From Victivallales bacterium (lineage in GTDB: Bacteria > Verrucomicrobiota > Lentisphaeria > Oligosphaerales > Oligosphaeraceae): DNA of 36,844 nucleotides. The stretch is taken from positions 1-36,844 of the forward strand of contig JAFZIJ010000171.1 of the NCBI GenBank assembly GCA_017554445.1. Direction: 5' to 3'. Shown piece by piece: positions 1-9,063 of this stretch (position 1 is its first letter; the number at the start of each line of letters is the position of its first letter). The notes beneath the pieces are model-generated. The model was not told the DNA's origin. It ran no database searches and worked only from the letters and a program-made list of their open reading frames with translations. The translations under genes were made by a program, and so were the position numbers.

Positions 1-1546
1 GATCTTCCTGGAGACCGATCTTGTTGACGACGCGGGCCGCCATCGGGACGGCGGAGACACCGGCCGCACCAATCATCGGGTTGACCTTTCCGCCCGTAAT
101 CTTGCACATGATCTTGCCGAAGATGACACCGCCCGCCGTGCCGATGCTGAACGCGATCAGACCGAGGAGCAGGATGCCCAACGTGTTGAGGTTGAGGAAT
201 TTGTCAGCGGACAGCTTGGATCCGACGGACAATCCGAGGAAGATGGTCACGATGTTGCACAGCGCGTTCTGCGCGGTTTCGCTCAGACGATCCGTGCACA
301 TGCATTCCTTCAGGACGTTGCCCAGCATGAGCATGGAGATCAGCGGGGCGGCGGACGGGAGGAGCAGGCAGCAGAGTATGACGATGATCAGCGGGAAGAC
401 GACCTTCTCCAGCTTCGTCACCTTGCGGAGCGTCGTCATGCGGATGAGGCGTTCCTGCTTGGTGGTCAGGGCCTTGATGATCGGCGGCTGGATGATCGGG
501 ACCAACGCCATGTAGGAGTAGGCCGCCACGGCGATGGAGCCGAGAAGATTCGGCGCCAGCTTGGAGGAAAGGAAGATAGCCGTCGGGCCGTCGGCGCCGC
601 CGATGATGCCGATGGAGGCGGCGTCTTTCAGCGTGAAGTGAATGCCGGGCACATACTTGCTGAGCAGGACGGCGCCGAAGAGGGCGCCGAAGATACCGAG
701 CTGGGCGGCGGCGCCGAGCAGGGCGGTCCACGGATTCGCGATCAGCGGGGCGAAATCGGTCATCGCGCCGATGCCCAGGAAGATGAGCAGCGGATAGACG
801 CCGAAGTCAACGCCTTTGAAGAGGATGCCGAGGATGCCGTCCGGCGTGGCGATGCCCGCCAACGGGATGTTACTCATGATGGCGCCGTAGCCGATCGGAA
901 CCAGCAGCAAGGGTTCAAATCCTTTGAAGATAGCCAGATACAGCAGAATGAAACCAACGCAGATCATCAGCAGGCGGCCGATGCCGAGCGTCCAGTCTTC
1001 GCCCGTGCGGACGATGAATTCGTAGATGCCCGTGCTATGCCAGAGCTGTTTCAGCATGGCGCTGAAGCTCATGTCGGCGTTGTCGCTGGGGAGGACGGAG
1101 TCGTCCAACAGGACGGCGGGCTGGAAGGTGAACAGGATGTCACCGTCATAGATGTGCTGGCCTTCGTGAATTGGCACGTTAATCACTTTGGCGGCGACGC
1201 CGGCTTCGATATGGGCCTTCGAACGGGTCAGTTCGGGGAAGCCTTCGACGGGATGGATGTTGAGGATGACGAGCGGACGTCCAGGCTGGATGTTCTTGCC
1301 TTTTTCCGTGGAGATCTGCTCGACGGTCGCTTCGCCGACCCACACATAACGAACGGTGCAGATACCATCCGCGCCTTGTTCGACTTTGTAGATGGAATTG
1401 TTCACAAGCTGCTGAACACTGCCAACTTCCGGCTTCTTGACGCGTTCTGGAGCCGGCGGCGCTTCCCAATCGTCTTCCGTCGCATGGACGGTTCCGATGG
1501 TCAAGGCGAACACGGCTATAAGTATTGATCCAAGTAATTTTTTCAT
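1..1546 (-). CDS. oadB: Sodium-translocating decarboxylase, beta subunit, with N-terminal extension (3' end outside window)
   Basis: Integral membrane subunit that decarboxylates carboxybiotin and exports sodium in oxaloacetate-decarboxylase-type pumps. The 515 residues seen fall in two parts. Residues 1-22 form a signal-like segment ([19 protein letters not shown]...), and about 23-158 form a hydrophilic region with a barrel-sandwich look (a beta-rich stretch ending in [18 protein letters not shown]) but no biotinylated MKM motif. From about M159 the canonical OadB core starts, with [16 protein letters not shown], the GGADGPT motif around D319 (the Asp used in sodium coupling in this family) and the [17 protein letters not shown] motif near the break. 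Classical OadB is about 430 aa and has no such extension. The ATG at 1546 lies 47 bp after the oadA stop, so it is the third gene of oadGAB. About 30-40 C-terminal residues are missing beyond the window. Confidence 0.93.
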   Translation of the reverse strand, partial: MKKLLGSILIAVFALTIGTVHATEDDWEAPPAPERVKKPEVGSVQQLVNNSIYKVEQGADGICTVRYVWVGEATVEQISTEKGKNIQPGRPLVILNIHPVEGFPELTRSKAHIEAGVAAKVINVPIHEGQHIYDGDILFTFQPAVLLDDSVLPSDNADMSFSAMLKQLWHSTGIYEFIVRTGEDWTLGIGRLLMICVGFILLYLAIFKGFEPLLLVPIGYGAIMSNIPLAGIATPDGILGILFKGVDFGVYPLLIFLGIGAMTDFAPLIANPWTALLGAAAQLGIFGALFGAVLLSKYVPGIHFTLKDAASIGIIGGADGPTAIFLSSKLAPNLLGSIAVAAYSYMALVPIIQPPIIKALTTKQERLIRMTTLRKVTKLEKVVFPLIIVILCCLLLPSAAPLISMLMLGNVLKECMCTDRLSETAQNALCNIVTIFLGLSVGSKLSADKFLNLNTLGILLLGLIAFSIGTAGGVIFGKIMCKITGGKVNPMIGAAGVSAVPMAARVVNKIGLQED

Positions 1547-1593
1547 TTGGTTGTTGCCTCCAATTGGATTTGGTTACAAATTACGCGGATCGC

Positions 1594-3426
1594 TTAGATA
1601 TGGGCCACGACATCGCCCGTGTTGACGACATCGCCGGCGGCAACATCGATGGAGACGACCGTACCGGCCGCTGGAGCCGTAATGTTCTGTTCCATCTTCA
1701 TGGCTTCGATGATGATCAGAACGTCGCCTTCCTTGACGGCCTGGCCAACGGACGCTTCAATGCGCAGGATCTTGCCAGGCATCGGGGCGGTGACTTCCTT
1801 ACCGGCGGCGGCACCACTGGCTGCGGGGGCAGCGGCGGCAGGAGCGGCAGTGGCGGCGCCTTCAGCGAGGCTGACGGAGAACGGCTTGCCATTGACGGCA
1901 ACCGTCGTATCGTTCGTGACATCGATGCGATATGGCTTGCCGTTGATCGTGACGGTATAGACGGCGGGGCCGGCAGCCTTCGCGGCGGCAGCCTTCGCGG
2001 CAGGCTTCTCTTCCTTGTAGCGGACACCCATGGTGCGCTTGCCTTTCAGGAAGTCGATACCCTTGTCTTCGCAGCAGGCGGCGATGAACACGTTTTCATC
2101 CGTCACTTCAATGCCTTCCGTGCGGAGGCGTTCTTCATAGTACGGACGGTTGTACTTCGGATCCTTGTCCTTCAGTTCGCGGGCGTTTTCCGTCGTCGGT
2201 TCAAGCTTGAGCTGTTCGGCGGCCAGTTTGACGATTTCCGGATCAGGCGTTCCGGGCGTCTTGCCGAAGTAGCCGAGAACCATCTTGCCGTAACCGGCCG
2301 TGATCTTCTTCCACGGCCCCTGGAAGACGTTCGCGAAAGCCTGCTGGAAGTAGAACTGCGAAACAGGCGTGACGGATGTGCCGTAGCCGCCTTTTTCGAC
2401 GACTTCGCGCATGGCGTTGATGATTTCGGGGAAACGGTCCAAGCAGTTGTTATCACGCATCATCTGCGTGTTGGCCGTCAGAGCGCCGCCAGGCATCGGC
2501 GACAAGGTGATGCGCTGGTTGGTGGTCTTTGCTTCAGGCGGCAGCATGTATTTGTCCATGCAGTTTTCGAAGACTTCCTCAGCTTTCAGAATCTTCGCAT
2601 AGTCGATGTCGAGCGTGTAGTCCGTGCCTTTGAAGGCGTGCCACATCGTGAGGATGTCAGGCTGGCCCGTGCCGCCGGACATGGGGCTCATGGACAGGTC
2701 GATGATTTCCGCACCGGCTTCGATGGCGGCCATGTAGCAGGCGACGCCCATGTCGGCGGTGTCATGGGTATGGACGTGGATCGGGCAGTCCTTGCGGCCG
2801 GCCGCATCCAGCATTTCGCGGCAGCGTTTGACGGTTTCGCGCAACGTGGCGGGCGTGCAGGTACCGGAAGCGTCTTTGAAGCACAGCGAATGGAACTTCA
2901 TGGAGGAGTTAAGAATCTGCTCGAGAATGTCGCAGTAGAATTTGGCGGAGTGGGGGTAGGTGTCCTTCACGCCCGGAGGAAGGGCCATCAGCGTGATGGT
3001 CGCTTCATGGCGCAGACCCGCGTTATAGACGCAGTTGCCGGAGTATTCAAGATTGCGGATATCATTCAATGCGTCAAAGTTACGAACGGTCGTGACACCG
3101 TGCTTCTTGAACATTTTCGCATGCAGGTCAATCATTTCAGAGGACTGCGCGTCCAGACCGACGACGTTGACGCCGCGGGCCAGCGACTGGAGGTTGACGT
3201 CCGGGCCGACCGTCTTGCGGATTTCGTCCATCATGTCGAACGCATTTTCGCCGCAGTAGAAGAAGGGGCTCTGGAAACGAGCACCGCCAGCGACTTCGAA
3301 ATAGGTCGTGCCGGCTTCCAAGGCGGCGCTGATGGCCGGCAGGAAGTCCTTCGAGATCACGCGGGCGCCGATGACGGACTGGAAGCCGTCACGGAATGAG
3401 GTGTCCATGAATTGGATTTTTTTCAT
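1594..3426 (-). CDS. oadA: Biotin-dependent decarboxylase alpha subunit (carboxyltransferase plus biotinyl domain)
   Basis: Cytoplasmic subunit that moves the carboxyl group of oxaloacetate (or a related 2-oxo acid) to its own biotin, which is then decarboxylated by OadB. At 610 aa it has the usual length. Residues 1-270 are the HMGL-like TIM barrel, opened by DTSFRDGFQS. Probable metal ligands are the Asp of RDGFQS (D13), K184 in CFKDASG, and H219 and H221 in HVHTHD. A middle conserved carboxylase region follows, then an Ala/Pro-rich linker at about 490-540 and the biotinyl domain with EAMKM, biotin lysine K577. The RDGFQS/FFYCGENAFD type is the clade I associate with Bacteroidota and epsilonproteobacterial OadA/PycB, so pyruvate carboxylase subunit B is the alternative name; the adjacent oadB and oadG favour the sodium pump. 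It lies 61 bp after oadG. Confidence 0.95.
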   Translation of the reverse strand: MKKIQFMDTSFRDGFQSVIGARVISKDFLPAISAALEAGTTYFEVAGGARFQSPFFYCGENAFDMMDEIRKTVGPDVNLQSLARGVNVVGLDAQSSEMIDLHAKMFKKHGVTTVRNFDALNDIRNLEYSGNCVYNAGLRHEATITLMALPPGVKDTYPHSAKFYCDILEQILNSSMKFHSLCFKDASGTCTPATLRETVKRCREMLDAAGRKDCPIHVHTHDTADMGVACYMAAIEAGAEIIDLSMSPMSGGTGQPDILTMWHAFKGTDYTLDIDYAKILKAEEVFENCMDKYMLPPEAKTTNQRITLSPMPGGALTANTQMMRDNNCLDRFPEIINAMREVVEKGGYGTSVTPVSQFYFQQAFANVFQGPWKKITAGYGKMVLGYFGKTPGTPDPEIVKLAAEQLKLEPTTENARELKDKDPKYNRPYYEERLRTEGIEVTDENVFIAACCEDKGIDFLKGKRTMGVRYKEEKPAAKAAAAKAAGPAVYTVTINGKPYRIDVTNDTTVAVNGKPFSVSLAEGAATAAPAAAAPAASGAAAGKEVTAPMPGKILRIEASVGQAVKEGDVLIIIEAMKMEQNITAPAAGTVVSIDVAAGDVVNTGDVVAHI

Positions 3427-3487
3427 TTTTTCCGTTGTTCCTTTGTTTCGAGTTATATGTTCAATATATCAATGATTGACCTTTTCA

Positions 3488-3730
3488 TTATTTGCCAGCA
3501 TGCTTGACGAGCGCGACGGCGATGGCGGCGGCGATTTCATCTTCATTTCCAGCGGCAGCGGCGGCCGGCTTCGCGGCCGGCTTGGCCTTCTTCGGCTCTG
3601 GCTCAGGCATCAGATAGGCGTATTTCGAGCTGACTTTGGAACTGATGTTCGTGCAGATGATTAGGACAAACAGAAACACGAACGTGGTTCCCATGCCCAT
3701 GATCAAAAGGATGAAACTGCTTAGAATCAT
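3488..3730 (-). CDS. oadG: Decarboxylase gamma subunit
   Basis: Small membrane-anchored subunit that holds the alpha and beta subunits together in sodium-pumping decarboxylases. The 80-residue product has one N-terminal membrane helix (about residues 3-27, LSSFILLIMGMGTTFVFLF) and then a Pro/Ala/Lys-rich linker (about 41-60). It closes with a short Ala-rich helix (EIAAAIAVALVKH) typical of OadG C-termini that contact OadA. The start is supported by AAAGGA eight bases upstream of the ATG. It is the first gene of the oadG-oadA-oadB operon. OadG diverges strongly in sequence, so the call relies on size, architecture and position. Confidence 0.88.
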   Translation of the reverse strand: MILSSFILLIMGMGTTFVFLFVLIICTNISSKVSSKYAYLMPEPEPKKAKPAAKPAAAAAGNEDEIAAAIAVALVKHAGK

Positions 3731-3800
3731 GTTGACGTCCTTTGTGGTTGCGGGATTGCTCCCATATGGTGAAATAAAAAAATGCCGAATCTATAAATAT

Positions 3801-3855
3801 AGTATAGAAAAGACATTTTTCCACTAAATAGAGGCAATCCGTGAACAAAGTTCAC
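3801..3855 (-). promoter_or_regulatory. Probable oadGAB promoter with upstream dyad
   Basis: Reading the minus strand upstream of oadG, a TATACT -10-like box (3801-3806) follows a weak TTTAGT -35 (3823-3828) by 16 bp. A perfect dyad, GTGAAC-AAA-GTTCAC (3841-3855), lies 12 bp further upstream and could bind a dimeric regulator. The -35 matches consensus poorly, so the promoter is tentative; the dyad is directly visible. Confidence 0.35.
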
Positions 3856-3898
3856 CTGTGAAGCGTAGTTGAAAGGCTTTTATCAATTGCAAGGCCAG

Positions 3899-4810
3899 TT
3901 ACTTCGACAGGATACCAAGCTCTTTTTGCAGGACCGTCATCATCAGGTTGCGATCCAGCGTGTTAGGCTCCATGAAGCTGCCGTCTGAAAAGTCGTTCCA
4001 CGACTGGATGCAGATGATGGAGGCTTTGTCATTGAAGGCATGGCGCAGACGGTTGGCAAAATTGACGCCTTTGCCGCGCGGCAGAATCCATGAATCCTGC
4101 AAGTTGATGATCTGTTTGCCAATGATGTCAGGAGATTCATGATTGTCAGCCGTCTTGACCCATACGATGCCATCCGTCGTCTCTGGGCGGCCGATGGCAT
4201 TTCCTTGCGGCAACTGCGGCCAGTTTCTTCCGATCTGGCGGAAGTAGAAGGTGTTATCAACATTCTTGTCTTTTTGAACGAGACGGACTTGCTTGTCGAA
4301 TACCAATACTGTCTTGCCATTTAATTTGAAGGCACTTGGAATATCCGCAAGACCTTTGCGATAAACAAATTGCGAGACATTTTCAACTGATAGTTCATTG
4401 TTGCCGCCCATCATGAGCGCCACTTGGAAGGCCGGTTGCTGCACGGCGGCAAGTTCGTAAAAACGGTGAATCCGCTCAAAACGGACGCTGTCTGCCAAAT
4501 CTTCCGGATTGATGGACAGCAAGACGCCATTGATACCGACACCGCGCATCCGCTGGATGTCCCGTTCCATGCGGCTATCGACCCAGCCAGAATAGCCGGG
4601 CAGGGGGCGTATGGAGGATTCAACGGTGGTGTTGAAATTGGGGTAGGGATGGTAAACCGCTAAAATCAAAGGTCTTCCACTGCCGGAATATGGATTCGCC
4701 GTCAATTTTGGGGCGGCACCTTCCTTCGGATCGCTTGCGCAAGACAAGGCCAACAGTAGGATGACGATGGATAAAGTACTGAAAATAAGGGATTTTCTGG
4801 ATATTTTCAT
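3899..4810 (-). CDS. Lipoprotein with GH99/WbsX-like glycosidase domain
   Basis: Predicted lipoprotein of 303 aa. The N-terminus MKISRKS plus hydrophobic stretch ends in a lipobox (LLALSC). The mature part resembles the GH99/WbsX-like fold: an opening strand LILAVYHPYPNF, then MERDIQRMRGVGINGVLLS typical of barrels that scan for a route to the substrate, and near the end SWNDFSDGSFMEPN, which parallels the SWNEW-EG-ME-EP signature of that superfamily (the catalytic-type Glu positions are partly replaced by Asp). Family members act on alpha-mannosides or lie in polysaccharide loci; substrate here is unknown. ATG 4810 is chosen over ATG 4816 because AAGGA (4818-4822) is correctly spaced only for the former. 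It starts 2 bp after the zinc-ribbon gene stop, so translation is probably coupled. Confidence 0.6.
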   Translation of the reverse strand: MKISRKSLIFSTLSIVILLLALSCASDPKEGAAPKLTANPYSGSGRPLILAVYHPYPNFNTTVESSIRPLPGYSGWVDSRMERDIQRMRGVGINGVLLSINPEDLADSVRFERIHRFYELAAVQQPAFQVALMMGGNNELSVENVSQFVYRKGLADIPSAFKLNGKTVLVFDKQVRLVQKDKNVDNTFYFRQIGRNWPQLPQGNAIGRPETTDGIVWVKTADNHESPDIIGKQIINLQDSWILPRGKGVNFANRLRHAFNDKASIICIQSWNDFSDGSFMEPNTLDRNLMMTVLQKELGILSK

Positions 4811-4812
4811 GC

Positions 4813-5280
4813 TCATTCCTTGCTGTCTGATGGTTGTGAAGGCTCCAGACGTTTTTCAAAGCGCGAACAGTCGTCCATCGGCTCCATCTCCTTGCCAGTC
4901 AACGAACAACGACCGCCGAAAGGATGTTTCACATACTGACGGCAATCACGGCAGAAATGCCTGGTCGCCGTGTGGAGATCATCCATGAAAGCCGCTTGCT
5001 GTTTGTCAACGGCTGGCTTTTTTGCGCCAAGAAGGCTTTCCAAAGCAGACAGCGACGGCTTTGACGGAGCGTTATCCGTTTTGTCGTCCGGTTTGTTTGC
5101 TTCAGTCGGAATCCGCTCATGGCAGAAGGCACACGTCAGATATTCTTCGACGACGGTGAATCCTTCAAGACGCCGTTCCAATTTGGCGATGGACTGTGAA
5201 TGGCAATGCTGGCAGAAAAAACGCTGGCCTGGTTTCATGGATGACTCGACTTGTTGACTTATTAGCAGATTCTTGTCCAT
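4813..5280 (-). CDS. Zinc-ribbon protein, function unknown
   Basis: A 155-residue cytoplasmic protein not recognised as a named family. Two cysteine-rich parts flank a polar linker. Residues 23-26 (CQHC) and about 50-53 (CAFC) form a CxxC...CxxC zinc ribbon. The C-terminal part has HFCRDC, then GGRCSLTG and DDCSRF, a second possible metal site resembling short Cys-rich modules found in anaerobes. The linker (about 60-90) is rich in Lys, Asp and Ser. It lies directly upstream of the lipoprotein gene with 2 bp between the coding regions, indicating an operon. No Shine-Dalgarno is evident at ATG 5280, and M15 is an alternative start. A role in regulation or protein binding is only a guess. Confidence 0.65.
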   Translation of the reverse strand: MDKNLLISQQVESSMKPGQRFFCQHCHSQSIAKLERRLEGFTVVEEYLTCAFCHERIPTEANKPDDKTDNAPSKPSLSALESLLGAKKPAVDKQQAAFMDDLHTATRHFCRDCRQYVKHPFGGRCSLTGKEMEPMDDCSRFEKRLEPSQPSDSKE

Positions 5281-6033
5281 AAAATAACATGGCGGGAGGA
5301 GTCTGTCAATAAGAAAAACAGCTGGAAGGGCCTTTTAACGGACGATATTTTATGTCGCATAATGCAGATTATGTTTAATTAGACCAGCGCAAAAACAGAG
5401 CTGACGGATTTCCAAGTTCTTTTGTTTCAACGACCTCCAAATGGGAAAATTTTCTGTTAATAACTTTGTGATTAACTCAGTTATACCTAAATCCCAGCTT
5501 ATTCGTTTGGACTTTCAATTTGTCTTTACCAAACTGGCCAACTATATTTTTAAGAAATCCCATTAATGGCCAACTGGAATCTTTTACCTTATTTAATATG
5601 TTCAATATTGAGACTTTTTCAAATCCACCGGCAAAATTTAAAGACACGGACTTCTGGAGGCTCAACGATGCGTTGTCGGACGATGAGATCGACTTCCAGT
5701 TGTCAAAGATGACACGCCGTCATGATGGTATTTTCAAGAAGACCTGCCCTGCTCCTGTTTCTCTTCGCTTTTGATTTCGCTGCAATCTTTTGTCCGCATG
5801 AATGATGGTTTTACAGGAATAAATAATCGGAAAAACAGTATGATTTGGTTGGATGTCATTGATGAGAATGTGCGGAAAGACGCGCCGACTGGTATGATCA
5901 CCGTATTCCAGGCGCAACCGTCTGGACAGTGGATTACACGTTGGTTCCGTTTGGTTTACAGAATGCTTGCATTTTTATTCATGAATAGCATGAATTTCAA
6001 TGATAGTTCATTATTACCTCAAAAAGGATGCTT
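5281..6033 (+). other. Long gene-poor gap with degenerate coding remnants
   Basis: No intact gene is convincing in this 750-base stretch. Short open frames occur on both strands but are interrupted. One of them (5598-5774) preserves a recognisable glycosidase N-terminus and is listed separately. A second plus frame at about 5771-6037 has protein-like text (IWLDVIDENVRKDAPTG) that I cannot assign. The AT content is higher than in the flanking genes. The stretch looks like the residue of a deleted gene. Confidence 0.5.
5598..5774 (+). pseudogene. Remnant of a GH106-like glycosidase N-terminus
   Basis: The frame reads FSNPPAKFKDTDFW, RLNDALSDDEIDFQLSKM and then HDGIF. This follows the N-terminal pattern of large alpha-rhamnosidase-like glycosidases (F-NPP-y--PFW--ND-Ld--Ei--QL--M---G--G-F-H). 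It stops after about 58 codons, where intact members continue for several hundred residues, and the normal FMH continuation is lost. It is best read as the 5' stub of a deleted or frameshifted gene. The assignment is by motif memory only. Confidence 0.45.
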
Positions 6034-8931
6034 ATGAAAGCACGGAATTTCTGGTTGTCCATGTTGCTGGCTGGAACGCTTTCCGCCGAAACGGCTGTTG
6101 TTTTGAAGAACGGTGATTTCGAATTGAAGGATGACGGATGGGCGTGTGACAAGATGTCCACCGTCATTAAGGAGGCGGCCCATGGCGGCGATTTCGGCCT
6201 TCGCGTCGTCGATGAATCTCCGACAGAAGGTTCGTCATGCCGTTCGACCGCCATGTCGGTGACGGCAGGCAAATCCTACGCCGTGCGATTCTGGGCACGA
6301 AATCCCGCAAGACGCGGCGCAGTCGGTGTCTATATGCAGTTTTTTAATGAACAAAATAAGCAACTGAATACACCAAAGAACCATAATGAAGTTATTTTAT
6401 CTGTTCCCAATACCAATAATCAATGGCGTGAATATACGCTCGTGGCGCGAGCTCCGGAAAGCGCCGTGACGTTGACCGTCTGGATCCATGCCTTCAACGG
6501 ATCGACGGGACAAGCGGACTTTGACGATTTTAGAGTATCAGAACTATCACAAGAAGAGGAACTTACCGTGAAAACTACCAGTGTCGTCGCAGATAACAGT
6601 CCAAGATTTCCCCCTCTTTCCGAAGAACGCATCGCCGAAATCGCCGCCATGCTTCCAGACAAACCGGCCGGCAATGGCCCTTCCGCGTCAGACCGCACCG
6701 CCTGGCAGCCGCTCTATGAACTGCCAGAAGCGGCGGAAATCATCAAACGGGCTGAAACTTTCGTGGACACGCCGCCGACGGAACTGCCTGATGACGTGTA
6801 TCTTGAGTTCACTCAAAACGGCAACCGCCGCAATTTCGAACGCTTGCTTGGGCAGCGAAACAGTCGCTTCACAACGCTTGGTCTGGCCGAAGCGTTGGAA
6901 TATAAAGGCCGTTTTCTGCCACAGTTGGAACGCGATCTGGAGGCGTTGTTCAACTACCGCAGCTGGGTCATGCCCGCCCATGACGGCGGTCTCGAAAACT
7001 TCTACCAGAAGCGAAATTATTCTGATTTAGGCTGCACGGCTATCTGCCGTGAGCTGGCGATCATCGACTGGTGGCTGCAGGACAAATTGAAGCCCGAAAC
7101 GCGCAAACGCCTGCGTGAAGAAGTCCAAAAACACATGATCGGCCCCTATCAGGAGGTCATTCGCAAAGGCATCGTGACGGGTGGCCATTGGTGGTCCGTC
7201 GGCGGCAACAACTGGAACGCCGTCTGCACGAGCAACATGGTTGGAACCGCCCTTATCTTGTTGGAAGACAAGAAAGAACGCGCGGAAATACTCGCCGCCA
7301 TGGAAAAATCCAATCCGATCTTCCTCAACGGATTCACGCCCGATGGAAACTGCTCGGAAGGCATTGGCTACTGGAATTATGGTTTCGGCCATTTCATGAC
7401 CATGGGCGAAACGGTTTTGAACGCCACGAACGGCAAACTGAATATCTATGATGCTGATCCTGAGAAAATTGCGAAAGTCTGCGCCTACGCGCGGGACATC
7501 CAGATCGAATCCGGCATCTGCCCTGCTTTCGCGGATTGCGGCGTCAATGGCCGCCCCGGCCAGACGACGCTGTTCTACATCCAACGCCACTTCCCGGAGA
7601 CATTGCTGCATCGTGAATATGTCACCCGCCCTATCAGCCGCAGCTTGACGGATCTCGGCCTCCTCGCCTTTACGGATGACAGCAAATATGCGGAGAAAGC
7701 CCCTGAAACAGAGACATTTCCGAAGCGCAGCCTGTTTGCGGACGCCGGCATCTACATCGGCCGTTCCAACAACGGCGATCCGCGCGGCACGTTCGGCATC
7801 GCCCTCAAGGCCGGTCACAACGCCGAACAACATAATCATAACGATGTCGGTAGTTTTCTAATCAGCCGTAGAACGAAACGCTACTTCTTGGATCCCGGCA
7901 GCGAAACCTACACGAAGACGACATTCTCCAGCCAGCGTTATACGCGCGAAATGCTGAACAGCTTCGGCCATCCCGTTCCCGTCATCGACGGAAAACTGCA
8001 GCCCGCCGGCGGCAAGGCGCGCGGAACCATTATCAATACGAAATTTACGGATGATGCCGATACCGTCGTCATCGATATGAAAGACGCCTACCATCAAGTC
8101 GAAGGCTTGACAAGTCTTGTCAGGACATTTACGTTCGACCGCAAAAACTACGTTGTCACCATCCGCGACGACGTTTACTTCACGGAACCGAAGACATTCG
8201 GCACGGCGTTGATCACTTATGATAAAGTCTTCCCGCGCAAAAAGGACGAAATCGTCGCCTATGATGCGTTTGGCGGACTGCAGGCAAACATCGAAGTCTT
8301 TGGCAGTAGTTGGACTTACGAAAATCGTGAGATTGACACAATAAACAGCAACAAACCGCACCGTCTCGGCATCAATCTGGACCAGCCGGTCAAGAACGCG
8401 ACGGTCATCATCACGATCAAGCCGGTGGAAAACACAATGGATTTGCCTGGCTTCTATCATGAGCCCGATGTAAAGGCCTTCGGGCCGCAGTTGGACAAAG
8501 CCATCACCGTTGAAGCGGAAGCATTTAGCGCACAGGAAAACGGTGCAGTCAATGTCGAGCCGAAAGTCGGTGCGAGCGAAAAAGCCTTCAAGAATTGGGA
8601 CACCGTCGGCCATCGTCTGACATGGACATTTGATGTGCCGGCAGCCGGCCGCTACGCCGTGCTCGTCCGCAGTTGCAACGCCTTTGAGGACGGCGTCGCC
8701 CGCAACGCTTTCATTGATGGTTTACCATTGAACCGCAAAGATAATCCGTTCCTCTTCCCCGGCACGGGCGGCTGGAGCAATACAACCGATCAATGGAAAG
8801 ACGTCTGGATGGCTATCGACGGCAAGGCCCTGATTCTGGATCTCCAGCCCGGCAAGCATGAACTGATGATGGAAAACATTGATGGCCGCGGACTTAACTT
8901 GGATTGGCTAAAGCTCGTTCCTGTTAAATAA
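6034..8931 (+). CDS. Secreted heparinase II/III family polysaccharide lyase with flanking carbohydrate-binding modules
   Basis: A 965-residue exported enzyme. Residues 1-18 form a signal peptide (ending AGTLSAE). Residues about 20-175 form a jelly-roll module (LKNGDFE... ADFDDFRVSEL) typical of CBM4/9-like domains. The alpha-helical toroid of heparinase II/III proteins spans about 210-560, with GGHWWSVGGNNWNAVC and a GYWNYG segment. The C-terminal beta-sandwich has EQHNHND (E598-D604) and the DPGSETY stretch; H600/H602 and N603/D604 match the metal/active-site region of this superfamily. A last module (about 825-965, ITVEAEAFS... LNLDWLKL) looks like CBM35. Lyases of this kind cleave uronic-acid polysaccharides such as heparan or alginate by beta-elimination; the real substrate is unknown. 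ATG 6034 is preferred to 6028 because AAAGGA (6023-6028) overlaps the earlier ATG. Confidence 0.85.
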   Translation: MKARNFWLSMLLAGTLSAETAVVLKNGDFELKDDGWACDKMSTVIKEAAHGGDFGLRVVDESPTEGSSCRSTAMSVTAGKSYAVRFWARNPARRGAVGVYMQFFNEQNKQLNTPKNHNEVILSVPNTNNQWREYTLVARAPESAVTLTVWIHAFNGSTGQADFDDFRVSELSQEEELTVKTTSVVADNSPRFPPLSEERIAEIAAMLPDKPAGNGPSASDRTAWQPLYELPEAAEIIKRAETFVDTPPTELPDDVYLEFTQNGNRRNFERLLGQRNSRFTTLGLAEALEYKGRFLPQLERDLEALFNYRSWVMPAHDGGLENFYQKRNYSDLGCTAICRELAIIDWWLQDKLKPETRKRLREEVQKHMIGPYQEVIRKGIVTGGHWWSVGGNNWNAVCTSNMVGTALILLEDKKERAEILAAMEKSNPIFLNGFTPDGNCSEGIGYWNYGFGHFMTMGETVLNATNGKLNIYDADPEKIAKVCAYARDIQIESGICPAFADCGVNGRPGQTTLFYIQRHFPETLLHREYVTRPISRSLTDLGLLAFTDDSKYAEKAPETETFPKRSLFADAGIYIGRSNNGDPRGTFGIALKAGHNAEQHNHNDVGSFLISRRTKRYFLDPGSETYTKTTFSSQRYTREMLNSFGHPVPVIDGKLQPAGGKARGTIINTKFTDDADTVVIDMKDAYHQVEGLTSLVRTFTFDRKNYVVTIRDDVYFTEPKTFGTALITYDKVFPRKKDEIVAYDAFGGLQANIEVFGSSWTYENREIDTINSNKPHRLGINLDQPVKNATVIITIKPVENTMDLPGFYHEPDVKAFGPQLDKAITVEAEAFSAQENGAVNVEPKVGASEKAFKNWDTVGHRLTWTFDVPAAGRYAVLVRSCNAFEDGVARNAFIDGLPLNRKDNPFLFPGTGGWSNTTDQWKDVWMAIDGKALILDLQPGKHELMMENIDGRGLNLDWLKLVPVK

Positions 8932-8937
8932 CCGTAT

Positions 8938-9029
8938 GGGAGGGTTCCGCTCCTGCGGAACCATAAAAACCTTCGTTCCCGCAGGAGCGGGACCCTCCCG
9001 ATTCGTTCCCGCAGGAGCGGTGCCCTCCC
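8938..9029. repeat. REP-like palindromic element with a third, direct copy
   Basis: The arm 8938-8961 is an imperfect inverted repeat of 8975-8999; both centre on CCGCTCCTGCGG or its complement. A further copy in the same orientation as the second occupies 9005-9029. The pair would fold into a long GC-rich hairpin between the lyase and transporter genes. This is like REP/BIME elements that terminate transcription or stabilise upstream mRNA. It lies in the only gap of this plus-strand gene pair. Confidence 0.75.
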
Positions 9030-9063
9030 TTAATCTGTCTCATTCGTCCCAGTTGTCCCAACC

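Noticed and set aside
1525..3399. A 624-codon plus-strand frame opposite oadA
   Set aside because: Codon bias in GC-rich oadA leaves the antisense frame open; oadA motifs are unambiguous on the minus strand.
1594..3426. The OadA active-site motif reads RDGFQS instead of RDAHQS, suggesting a changed enzyme
   Set aside because: The same form is known to me from a large OadA/PycB clade of Bacteroidota and epsilonproteobacteria, and the metal-binding Lys and His residues are present.
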